Source: Glandiceps talaboti (Eukaryota > Hemichordata > Enteropneusta > Spengelidae). From it: a DNA stretch of 62,000 nucleotides. Position numbers and translations under genes: made by a program. The notes beneath the pieces were generated by a model that was not told where the DNA came from, did not search any database, and saw only the letters and a program-made list of their open reading frames with translations. Position 1 is the first letter of the stretch, and every line of letters starts with the position of its first letter. Positions 35,157 through 45,687 of this stretch are shown here, piece by piece. The stretch covers positions 29,235,880 through 29,297,879 of the forward strand of contig NC_135551.1 of NCBI RefSeq assembly GCF_964340395.1. Direction: 5' to 3'.

Positions 35157-35858
35157 CTTTTCTGTAAGTAAGCATGTGCATATATGTGTTTCAGCAATCT
35201 AAAAACTGTGAACTGTGGATAAAAATCTGACTGACAATACAAACGAATGAGTTTTATACGATGAGGAAACATATACATAGCCTTCATAGACTTAATGTAT
35301 GTGTTATCTGATATATAGAGTCAATGTATAAAATATTTATGCACTATCCTTAAACAGAGAGTTTAATGTCTTCGGAAGTTTTTTCGCTATTGATAGTCGA
35401 GACAATGAAGATATATATACGTTGCTTTTTACTTTGAAAATCGTTATTTCCTGCTTAATATCCGATATGTACATCTTTGGGGAGCGTAAGTTTATAATAC
35501 AAATGAAGGTTGAAATATGTATTTAAGTTGGCAGATAATTAAATAAATGAAATAAGAAGTCTTGTAAAAAAATAGCTCATTATAAGAAGGTCGAGCAAAG
35601 AACGTTCTGTATGTAGACCAATTTATAGATACTATACCATGTAGTATGTAAGTATCTATATTAAAAGTGTTAATTACTTTTTACATATTCTTTAAACATA
35701 ATGAAAAGTTTTTGACAAAGTTCTTATTTTATCCACTATCAACTATCCACTACACATGATTGTGTGCCTTCCGTACGAGTATCAGATTGATGACAAACTA
35801 TACACATATCTTAATCGAAAGAATTTAGGTCATAAGCTGTTGTAATATAATGTGTGAA
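35157..35858. other. Non-coding stretch
   Basis: AT-rich, with no feature recognised. Confidence 0.5.
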
Positions 35859-36031
35859 TCTGTCTCTGTTTCTGTCTCTTTTTGTCTCTGTCTCAGTCTC
35901 TCCCTCCCTCTCTCTACCTCTCTCTATGTCTGTCTCTGTCTCTCTGTCTCTTTCTGTCTCTATCTCTGTCTCTGTCTATCCCTCCCTCTCTCTACCTCAC
36001 TCTATGTTTGTCTGTCTCTGTCTGTCTGTCT

Positions 36032-36109
<78 letters not shown>
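35859..36109. repeat. CT-rich compound repeat ending in C10 and about 34 CT units
   Basis: Imperfect CTCTGT/CTCC repeats, in two related halves (CCCTCCCTCTCTCTACCTC occurs at about 35903 and 35980), lead to TC10 at 36031-36041 and then a pure CT run of about 68 bp. All purines lie on one strand over nearly 80 bp. Confidence 0.95.
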
Positions 36110-36113
<4 letters not shown>

Positions 36114-36870
36114 CTAACTATACACATTTTGATACGATGATTGTTTATTTCCTGTAGTTTAGGCCCCATCCTAGACTTTTTCTGAAGACGTATTCTCTTG
36201 AGGGATATGCTGAAAATGTCTGCATTCGAAATTCTAAAGTAACACAGTAGGGCACAGTAAAGAAACATCATATATTCGTCACTTTATAACATATGTCACA
36301 TGTCTGTTCTCTTCTTCCATTATTAAGCTCATAGTGTTAAAATTTCATAACGTAAAATGAAAAATAAAAACATCTGATATATTTTTACTGTTAATATATC
36401 ATTTACAGTGAATACATCCACATGACAATGTATAGCCATATGCTAAATTTACAATCGGTAAATGATTACAAACTATATCCGATCTTCAATGCCCTGAAAA
36501 TCCAACTGTGCGTTGTCTAATATGTACATATCACCAATAATTACCGGCTTGTTTTCCTGCTTAATCTATCAGAATAGAAGAGTGATGACTAAAATTTATG
36601 GTGAAAAACCTTTTACATACGTCCTCTTTTCATTCATAAAGGAAACATTACAAAAGACATAAATATAATTATAACCTTGCTTGACGATAGATTTAAGTTA
36701 AAAAAAAAGAACTGTAGTTTGTTAGTAATGAAATGAATTTGATGTACATCTGCTGCACACAATTCTTCCTTGAAATTATGAATATTATCCGTTTCAGTAA
36801 GTTATTGATAGACTCTCTTATTATATAGTATCAGTCAACAGGTCTGCACAGTATATTTTTTAAACAGACG

Positions 36871-36883
36871 GTTACCATGGTAA
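36871..36883. promoter_or_regulatory. X-box-like (RFX) palindrome
   Basis: GTTACCATGGTAA is almost the perfect RFX palindrome GTTACCATGGTAAC, with T in place of the last C. It is the best of the X-box-like motifs in the window by symmetry. No gene start was found beside it. Confidence 0.35.
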
Positions 36884-37018
36884 TAGATGAACTTGTGCTA
36901 TCTTCATTTCATTTCTATTAGTACCTAGTATTTGGCAGAGAAATGAGATCTCAGATGAAATGAAACCTTTAATATGTATTTTGACATCAACTGATAAATC
37001 TCTAGTGAATTGAGCATA

Positions 37019-37080
37019 TAGCTCTTTCAATAGAGCTGTTGACCCCTAGGTATATTGCAGCACCTCGGCTCTTCACACGC
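37019..37080 (+). repeat. tRNA-like remnant, possible SINE head
   Basis: TAGCTCTTTCAATAGAGCTG resembles a D-arm (TAGCTCAGTTGGTAGAGC type). About 47 bp later GGCTCTTCACAC resembles a decayed B-box (GGTTCGANNCC). The intervening part does not form a clear anticodon arm. Confidence 0.3.
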
Positions 37081-37180
37081 GATCGTTCCTTTGAACTCAT
37101 GAGAAAAAAACAAGCTTCCGTAATATTAGTGGTGTGGTGATTGAGTATAAATTATTAGCTTTATTCAGGTTATAGTATAT

Positions 37181-37291
37181 AAGTTGCAGTATGGTATATT
37201 CACATCTACAGTCATACAGGTTGTAGTACGGTATATTCACATCTATAGTCATATAGGTTGTAGTACGCTATATTCACATCTACAGTCATAT
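37181..37291. repeat. 37-bp tandem repeat, three copies
   Basis: Copies start at 37181, 37218 and 37255. The core is GTTGTAGTACGGTATATTC followed by ACATCTACAGTCATA, with one to five differences between copies. Confidence 0.95.
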
Positions 37292-37501
37292 TCAAGTTGT
37301 TCTATTGCCACTTGCAGCAGGATGTGCGTCATTGAGTTCAAAGGTTATATTTGAGGGTTGCAAGTAATCGTTTTAATATTGACTTATGATTCACGTGATG
37401 GAATAAAATATTGGGTTTTAGCCTAATATCACGATAACGTCAAGAACAGAGCTCGTAGTAAAGATGTCAGCTATATCGTTACACATATAACAATGAATGT
37501 T

Positions 37502-37540
37502 GGGTTACTAGCATGGGTTACTAGTATGGGTTACTAGCAT
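37502..37540. repeat. 13-bp tandem repeat, three copies
   Basis: GGGTTACTAGCAT, GGGTTACTAGTAT and GGGTTACTAGCAT in direct succession. Confidence 0.97.
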
Positions 37541-37789
37541 GTTTTATAATTTGATTGTTCACGATCATTTTTATGGAATAGTTCCAGATTTTCGAGGTCA
37601 GTACGTTATTATACTCAACAACATCAGAATTAATGTACATTCTTTGTCTTCCATTCATTCAAGATCCCAATTAAACCCCCTTTGAAAAGTCTCCAAACAT
37701 GAACATTGCTTCGTTTTGTTAAATATGGTGAATTTCATAACACTTCACTGATAGCTGTTATTATTTTGCTTAAAGTGGTCAAGGAGTTG

Positions 37790-38965
37790 AAAAATTCAAA
37801 TTAGAAAAAAATCTTCGTAGAAGCAATTTTCCTCCCCTCAAACACTTTACTTCTGTAACTAATGAATGAAATAATTTTTTGGTATATTTTCTCTCGGAAG
37901 GTAAAGTTCATGATCAAATATAAGGATACTAATAGAAAGGTCATATCTGATAATATTGAGACAGATACTTGCCAGAGTCTTTTTCTGTTCTGGATTTCAT
38001 GTAACATATGGTCACCATTCAATAAGAAAATGACACAATAAGATGTGTGTGTGCATGTGTGTGTCTGTGTCTGTGTCTGTGTCTGTGTGTGACTGTCTGT
38101 GTTGTGTCTGTGTCTACAGTTCTGTCACCTTTGCACATGACTTGAAGGAAATTGCTCACATTCAACCTCAAAATGTGTACAAATAGTACAATATGCAAGA
38201 TATGGCTTGATTTGTTAATTTGCCCTGAAGTATTAGGTCATGGAAAGTGGTAAAGATCCTAAAAGAAAGCTTGTCCCTGATAATACAGGAGTGGACACTT
38301 GAATGAGGAATCATTGATTTTGACACAATATGGCTGCAGTCAGTAAAAAATGATATGAAAAAAAAATCATGTGCGCATTTTCTTTGTTCTTTATTATATT
38401 CTATGCACCGGATTTAAAAAACGTTGGCAGACATAAATACCGCCAAATTTTTAAAAAGATGCAAGAATTGGTTTGATCTTCATTATTGACCCTGATAGTT
38501 AAGGTCAAAATCAAAGGACAATGACTTCAAAGAAAGCTTACACGTGATAATATGCTTGTTCTTTTTTGTATTACCTAGACACACAATTTAAAGGAAATTG
38601 GCCACAACAGAAAACTGCAAAGTGTCTGTGATATACAAGAAATGGCTTCATTTTGATAATTGACCCTGAAGGTCAAGGTAAGGGGTCAATCTGAAGTATA
38701 TTACCATTTTTTCTGTATTACCTGTAAAATTAGATTCAAGGAAAAGGTCAATGTCTTAAAAAGGAAAGCTTGCACCTGATAATATGAAGTAGACACTTGC
38801 ATGACGTCTCTATATATTATAGCTTTGGAGTTATGCAGTAAATATAGATTTTTAACTACAAATATGATCGCCATTTGGTCAAATTTGCATAAGTCGAAGA
38901 ACAAAGTGTGTCAGGATTATTAAATTTGGATATCGCATGTCGGAGAAATAGCGTGTTACTGACGG
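37790..38965 (+). repeat. Decayed array of an interspersed repeat family, about four copies
   Basis: The landmark order GGTCAA, GGAAAGCTTGCACC, TGATAATAT, GTAGACACTTG, then GAGTTATGCAGT recurs, with TGATAATA at about 37950, 38277, 38546 and 38774. Spacing is 330 to 230 bp. The last copy is the fullest and is followed by CCATTTGGTCAAATTTGC and a terminus ACGGACCGCCAGACGGA with CCCTTCGGAAAGGGAGG. The same landmarks occur inverted at 56150-56480. No protein is encoded. A GT-rich microsatellite (38043-38117) interrupts the array. Confidence 0.75.
38043..38117. repeat. GT / CTGTGT microsatellite
   Basis: Short GT block followed by TGTGTC hexamer units, ending in GACTGTCTGTG. Confidence 0.9.
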
Positions 38966-41340
38966 ACCGCCAGACGGAAGAATCCCACTGCAATATCACC
39001 CCTTCGGAAAGGGAGGGGGTTAACTATTTCCCTGAACACAATCAAAATACACATGACTAATTTGTGGGGGTAATGATCCGGATACGGTGTCATTATTAAA
39101 CTTTTGTTGTAGGTGTTGTATTTTACATCATCTTGGCCAAGAATTTACTGTTAGCGATGTATGAATTGACCTTTCGGAATCATAATGACCGATTGCCCAA
39201 TTACATACCTGTTACATGCATAACCTTTCATTGCTCCTTTTTATGTTCTATAGAATTACTTGTAATCTTGACTGGAAAAATAGAAGGGACCATCACTCTT
39301 AGTTTCCACGATATTAAAATGCCCATTCATGTCAAGTTGTATTATCAGTTCACACAGTATAGGCTATTACTTATTAGGCAATCATAATGCAGATTGAAAT
39401 TGAGAATAAAATGTGAAGAGGCCACCTAGTTGAAATGTATAAAAGCAAGGGGATAGAAAAGATACGAATATACAATACCCTCAAGGTTGTATTATGTTAA
39501 GTCAGTTTTATAAGCATACAATTGAATAAAAATAAATGAAAAGGTGTATTTAAGCGAATTCTTTTATGAACATAATTCAGAATATGTTCATGGTTTTTAA
39601 AAGGAATGTAATAGAATGCTTAAATTTGCATGATCACAGGTATTGCCGGAAGTGGAGTATATCGCTAAGTTTTTTGATTTATTGTAAATGTCCTGTTAGA
39701 TAGAGAACCATGCAGAAAAACACGACCCCGTCACTAAGTTTTACAGTAAAAAGGAGCACTTGTACATTAACACTCGATACTCTTCAATCATTATAGTGAC
39801 ATGTTTTGATATGTCGAAAGACAATTATAGTAGGGTATTGAAAATAAAGCCCATGGGGCAAGATTAAATCTAAATGTTCATTTCAATCTTTCAAGATGCA
39901 AGTGAAATTGACAATCCCACCATCCCTTCTATGGAAATTGTAGCAATTAACGTGCCCTTTCCCATATTTCATAACCTTGTATATTGTTCTTTCCGTTTTT
40001 TTTGTAACTTTCTCGACTTACAGTTCTTAACATGGTGTCAAAACGGTAACACTATTTCGTAGGTGTGTCACTACTCGATCAATATGTCGTTTTGATCGGC
40101 CGGAAAGTTACCCCGAAATTTTATATCTCTACGGTATGACTACAAATCGGTGATCTGATTTCAAAGTTACCTATTTTATTACACTTATTAAAGTATGTCT
40201 ACTCATGCCTGCCTTCCTTTCCCCCTACCTACTTACGTGAACTCTCGCGAGAACATAATATAAAACACATCCGATCGTGTATGTGTTTGAAACCAGAAAT
40301 CCAAATACAGCCTACATCTGAATACAGTGGGAATACACATTACATCAAGGACTGCTATTTAAAATGTATCACTGATGGATTCCGGTGTGATGCAGCAGTT
40401 CATGGCAGAGTATTCAGTTTGAAAGCGAACCATGGTCAAGGTTAATATCAGTAAATCACCTGAAAACAGTCTGATCAACAGGCGGAATTTATTATGCAAA
40501 AATACTCTCTACTGTAACTTATCATGCCTGTATCTTGTCATATATGTGGCAAGTCGTATCAAGAGGGCGGTGAAGCTGTTGTTCTAGACTAGAGCAGAAA
40601 GTTAAAACAATGTCTTGCGTATAGTTGCCTGATCGTAGGCATTTATATTTGCATCATTTATTACTAGTTAACAATATAAAATTACGTCGAGCGCGACTTT
40701 GTTTGTACACTGACGTAAATACAACGTGTTCATTTACTGACTGTGAAGCAGTGTATTAATGTTATAGGTCCTCAGTTACTTACTATGTAGACATACGTAG
40801 GAACAATCTGAGCTACTTTTAATTACGTTGTACGTACCTATTTTCCCTGTCGCCACTAGAGATGTGCCTACACCCGCAAAAAGCAGAGATGAAGCCACAG
40901 GTAGATTGTCTCCAATACGATAGACACATCTTTGCCATCTTATAATGATCATGAGTTTGACCATTTCATTTTGCTCTCTCCTCACCCTCCTCCTAATAGA
41001 TAAGAATGTTGTTTCAATTCTAAATCATATCCTTCAACATTACCAGCAACTGACTAAATGTGATTTTTTTCAACCACATATTAATTAAAGATTTTTAGAT
41101 ACGTTAATGAATTTATAATATTTCAAGGTCTCTGTCTTACGTTTTAAAAATCAATATGCTCTAAAAGGCAAACCAGTTAAATGAATATAAAGTTTACATT
41201 TATAAGCCGCAATCATGGCCTCGTTTTCTCACTATAGTATACCAGGAACAAATAAACTAATACTCTCTGAGTGTCCCTGAGTATTACCAAACTCTTGCCT
41301 TTCCGACAGCTTCACTCATTACATTGCGATTACTACGAGC
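38966..41340. other. Non-coding stretch
   Basis: No recognised gene over about 2.4 kb. Frames at 39133-39387 and 39874-40062 have no family I know and no splice context. Confidence 0.5.
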
Positions 41341-41365
41341 CTGTCTTTGCTATGTGCAAAGACAG
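41341..41365. repeat. 10-bp perfect hairpin
   Basis: CTGTCTTTGC and GCAAAGACAG are separated by TATGT. The same TGTCTTTG/CAAAGACA word forms the near-palindrome at 5737-5755. Confidence 0.85.
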
Positions 41366-43310
41366 ACCACTGTAACAGTAGACAGAGCAATCCGAGAACG
41401 GATTTTACAATGCATTCAATTTCCTTTGGAATTTTTCAGTCTCATGTGTATAGAGAATTTCAGTCGTAGCAAATCTCGTAAATCTATACTGAACACAGTT
41501 CTGGTGATTTCCCCATCTACATTTTGTATATTATTATTATATCTCAAGTGGCAATACTGTTCGGAAACGTGCATCGTGTATTGATAACACTGTGGAGAGT
41601 TAACGCTACAGTACGTGTGCACGTCTTTTACAAGTACGTGCTCATTATTTCACACATTACGGAAAATTTTATCAACCTCCCCAAATATAATGGAACATCC
41701 CAGCTACATAATCGCACATCTCCATAGGCAATACACCGCCTGATCTTCACCCGTGCTTCGCGGATAATGCTGAGCGAAGATCCAGCTTTACAGATGCATT
41801 TGAGCGAACATTCATTCAAGTGACTTACTGCTGCCTTACCTTGCGTGCCAATATTTCACGGGTAGCGATATATCTACAATATCACCGATCCTTGTCCTTA
41901 TTGGTGTTGATGTAAGCAGTAGTTACTGAAGTAGTGCTAGTCTTGGTGGGTGCAGTGAAGCCAAACAAGTGGTGTAATACAACGGGGGCTTGTGGGATCG
42001 CCCACGTTATAGCTATTGATATATCTCCATGGAGTTGTAAGACCTCGCTCTTTCATTCACCTGATTTGGAGTTGATGGTGTAACGCTAAAGGTAAGCGGG
42101 TTTGTACTACCTCTCTTTGACGAGTCACATTTGCTTTAGCAAGATATAAATTTGTCAACTAGACAACTGTTTAACCTTAGAAAAGAAATATAATTATATA
42201 ATATACTGATATCACAAACAAGCATTGCATAACCATTCCAGCTTGCAGCTTTGTTGAAATTGTCAAAAATTGGAATAACCTTATGAACATCTACTAGAAT
42301 CTTACACGTGTATTTTGACGAAAATATAAAGACTAACTTCTGAAACGCTTTTCTTAAAATATATTCTTATGCGACAATTGCTCAAATGAGAAAGCCTATC
42401 TCCATAAATATACATTATATGTATTTCGTTCGGTCGCTAAGGAAAGGTTAATGTTGATTTTGTGCATGGCGGTTATAATTAAACCATTCTACGGCGGCAG
42501 CTAAGTTTGATTACTTCTCTCGGATAGACATATGCTAATATTTGCAAGCTGCATTTCCTAAAACACTTAGCTGTAGTTAATGTTACTGATGGATATCTCG
42601 CACAATTGTACACGTTGATGACTAGCTGAACCATTTTGCCTTACAATGTTGCGGAGGAACAATACAGCTGAAAAGGACGGGTTGGGCCATTTACTTCCTT
42701 TGTGCAAATCTCACGTTTCAAAGTAACCTTTAACATTTCCTTTATTCGGGCAACATTTCAGTGTCACTTTACTGAAAAAATTTCATATATTAAAGATGTT
42801 CCAAAATGAATACTTCATAATTGTACTCATGGAGAGATTGAATCGTGTTTGTACCACAGTGTCAATGTAAAAGACTGCGTATGCATCGTACCTGATGGCT
42901 ATGATGAAATTGTGCCCATTTCATTTTTTTTCATTTGAACTAACTATTCAAATTCATCTATGGAATGTTATCAGTCCCTGTACTAATAACTATACATACC
43001 AGTAGTTAGTTTTACCAATACATATATCTAATTTATCAACCTACGAGTAGTAATGGTAATGTTTTGTTTTGTGAGTCAGTATTCAGACTGTAGTGGGTAA
43101 AGATACTGTATTTGCGCAATAGAGGAACACATTATCATGTCATATATGGTGACACATATTGACATATTCTTATTACAAATGTATAAATTTCAATTTCCTG
43201 TGACTATTGATTCAACTCACTGACTTCTGTCACGTATCCCATGCTCAATGCGTTGTTATATAGTATTGACTAATTTGAATGACAGGTAGAGAGAAATGAA
43301 AGAGGAAGGA
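41366..43310. other. Non-coding stretch containing a possible LTR-element leader
   Basis: The primer-binding-site-like motif at 41984-42000 is listed separately. About 100 bp after it, CTAAAG|GTAAGCGG is a strong splice-donor match. No gag or pol-like frame follows. Confidence 0.4.
41984..42000 (+). other. tRNA-Pro-type primer-binding-site-like motif
   Basis: GGGGGCTTGTGGGATCG resembles the sequence complementary to the 3' end of tRNA-Pro used by many LTR elements (GGGGGCTCGTCCGGGAT), with one substitution and a two-base deletion. It is preceded by TAATACA AC, as expected if an LTR ended in CA. No second LTR or polyprotein was seen, so it could be a relic leader or coincidence. Confidence 0.3.
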
Positions 43311-43332
43311 CATACATACATACATACATACA

Positions 43333-43363
<31 letters not shown>

Positions 43364-43580
43364 CAAATTCTTTTATTTCCAAAATAGCATGTACATACAT
43401 ACATACATACATACATACATACATACATACATACATACATACATACATACATACATGCATGCATGCATGCATGCATGCATGCATGCATACATACATACAT
43501 ACATACATACATACATACATACATACATACATACATACATACATACATACATACATACATGCGTCCATCCATGCATTTAT
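43311..43580. repeat. CATA / CATG / CATA compound microsatellite
   Basis: CATA to about 43361, a 33-bp unique insert, CATA to about 43455, eight CATG units to about 43487, then CATA to about 43560 and a CCAT/GCAT tail. Confidence 0.95.
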
Positions 43581-44569
43581 GCATGATTTATGTATCTTTG
43601 GGTTTCATTGCTTCGGCCATCCACAACCATGGGTTTATAGTAGAGTACTACAGGCAGAACCACTAAAGCAAAGTCTGTGTGTCAGCTGTGTCCTTAATCA
43701 CATGATGAACGTGAGTATGATTTGAAGGGTTTCGTCGAGTAATGATCCAAACAGAAAGGCATGATTACACACACATAGCCTAGAGACACCGATAATGGTA
43801 GCCGGTCCGGACATCTTAGAAACATATGGCGGAGTGCTTAAAAGCCCTGTCAGGAAGCGCACAGCACAGACCTGTCATTTAGTAACCAACCAAAATCGAC
43901 CCCCCTGTAGTCGTAAAATGGTTTACTTAGGATGAAAAGAGCTTGATATGCCTCCAAGCAAAACATGATGTCGTTCTACTTCGGCAAACAAAGTTCTTCA
44001 TTATGTCTAAGGACTTTTTTCGTAATCGTTGTTTGTAGGAGCAGTTCCTTGCAAACAAAACTACACATCACAAGATGGACACTTCCTTAACGGAAAATGA
44101 TAAACAACAATATTGACACGCTTGAGACAGAAAAGGGGAAATTAATAATAACATTTGTCGAGCATTCGAATATCGTCAGCAAAAAAATGTGGAAAAATCT
44201 TTGGATAACTCCTTTTACTTTAGGGGAGAAAAGAACACGTTGTGGTTGTATGCTTTGCATAACAAATATGATGTATTTAGTGGAATGGTGAAACGGTATA
44301 AATATTTAATGTTATAAATTTTATGAACAACCATGATAATCCCAGTAAATTGACTGAGGCCTTGTATTCTATATTGTTTTTTCCGGTTCCAAGATGCATT
44401 GCCTGAAACGGCGTCGCTACGTTGTTTTATTTTAGGCTTGTTATGTACATTTGAAATAATATTTTCAGCGTGGAATGATAATAAAGACACGTGATCTCTT
44501 TAATTGTGAGTAATTTCATCGAACAAAGACTAAACGTCATCAATGTCAGAGACATTGGTCAGGTGACAA
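43581..44569. other. Non-coding stretch
   Basis: No recognised gene or repeat family. Confidence 0.5.
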
Positions 44570-44592
44570 CCCCCCCCCCTCCCCCTTCCCCG
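44570..44592 (-). other. C-rich tract, minus-strand G-quadruplex candidate
   Basis: C10 T C5 TT C4 on +, giving G runs of 4, 5 and 10 on the minus strand. The 10-run can supply two tracts, so a four-track quadruplex is feasible. Confidence 0.6.
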
Positions 44593-44716
44593 TATGCGTA
44601 CAGAATACATGACGTAGAACCGACAACAGGCCTATTACTTATAGACAAACTAATACAAAATCGTCATAGTCGTGAAGTCACACTCAAAATATTTGGATAA
44701 CCATGTAGATAACACC

Positions 44717-44743
44717 TTCAGTTCAGTTCAGTTCAGCTCAGTT
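44717..44743. repeat. TTCAG pentanucleotide repeat
   Basis: About five units of GTTCA with one GCTCA variant. Confidence 0.9.
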
Positions 44744-45135
44744 TCTCTGCAGCTCATGTGACTAATATCGTTATGTCGAAACCAAACATAGACGTAGACA
44801 GAGACAAACATAGGACACCAGACAAAACATAACATAATCTATACTATATACATAACATTGTATCACTCTGGCGAAATACCGTAAACCTAGGCTGGAAATG
44901 CTCGCTAAAGACTTATTCATTTTTGCTTTTTTCGCTCGAAAGCAAAAACGCAAAAATAAGTAGAAACTAAATTGCCTTCTTGCAGATGAAGACAATGCAT
45001 AACTCTGGTATAAGTACAAATTAGTTCTCTGAAAACTAGCTGAAGTCTGTAAAACGAAAACATTTCCTCGTGGTGAACATATTTAGGTTTACAGTACATG
45101 CTGGATTTCCTCGGGCAGGAAAGAACTTATATTTA
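44744..45135. other. Non-coding stretch
   Basis: GAAAGCAAAAACGCAAAAAT and TTTTTGCTTTTTTCGC (44917-44957) form a local inverted repeat. No gene was recognised. Confidence 0.5.
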
Positions 45136-45277
45136 AACAATAATGTACGCCCTCCCAGCCCATAATGGACGAAAGCAAACTTTGAACGACATAATGGGCG
45201 AGGCGACAGCCGAGCCCATTATGGAGTGCAAAGTTTGCTTGAGTCCATTATGGACTGGGAGGGCATACATTATTGTT
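45136..45277. mobile_element. 142-bp near-perfect foldback (palindromic) element
   Basis: The outer arms are AACAATAATGTA (45136-45147) and TACATTATTGTT (45266-45277). Moving inward, GCCCTCCCAG pairs with CTGGGAGGGC, CATAATGGAC with GTCCATTATG, AAGCAAACTTTG with CAAAGTTTGCTT, and CATAATGGGC (45190-45199) with GCCCATTATG (45214-45223). A 14-nt loop remains, itself containing GGC/GCC. Only a few mismatches occur over about 64 bp per arm. This is typical of a MITE or foldback element, and it encodes no protein. Confidence 0.85.
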
Positions 45278-45282
45278 ATTAT

Positions 45283-45687
45283 TTTATAGTTTTGCTAATT
45301 CCAGTGAATTTGTAGACCGAGAAACGCAAAACAACGTATAATATACACAGCGCTGAACATGGTCTGCCATGTTCGGCCCGGAAGCTGAATACTAATCATA
45401 GCGACACGCGTACGTACACGTACACACACATATACACGCCAATGAACTGCTGTGAACACAAATTTGTTTCATGAATGCGTTGTATTTTTAAACAGTGGAA
45501 ATGACAATCATAAGTAACAACATACATTTCGAAAAAATACCTAGTCGTATGAAGAAACAGAACAAATAAGCTTGTATTGTTATGCTCGTTCAGGGGCCGC
45601 GATGCCCAATAATGGAGTACATTATCAGTAATAATGTACAGCGATGACGTCACAAAATTCACTGGAATTGGTAATGCTATAATATAA
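45283..45687. mobile_element. Inverted-repeat element adjoining the foldback
   Basis: AATTCCAGTGAATTT at 45297-45311 is mirrored exactly at 45655-45669, and the flanks (TTTTATAG... and ...CTATAATATAA) extend the similarity to roughly 30-35 bp per arm. The interior holds two further small hairpins, AACATGG/CCATGTT (about 45356-45373) and GTACATTA/TAATGTAC (about 45617-45639), and a CRE (45645-45652). It looks like a non-autonomous DNA transposon. The foldback at 45136-45277 may be its end or a nested insertion. Confidence 0.65.

Larger units (their letters stand above)
36110..37180. other. Non-coding stretch with X-box-like and tRNA-like motifs
   Basis: No coding sequence recognised. Motifs at 36871-36883 and about 37019-37080 are listed separately. 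Confidence 0.45.
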
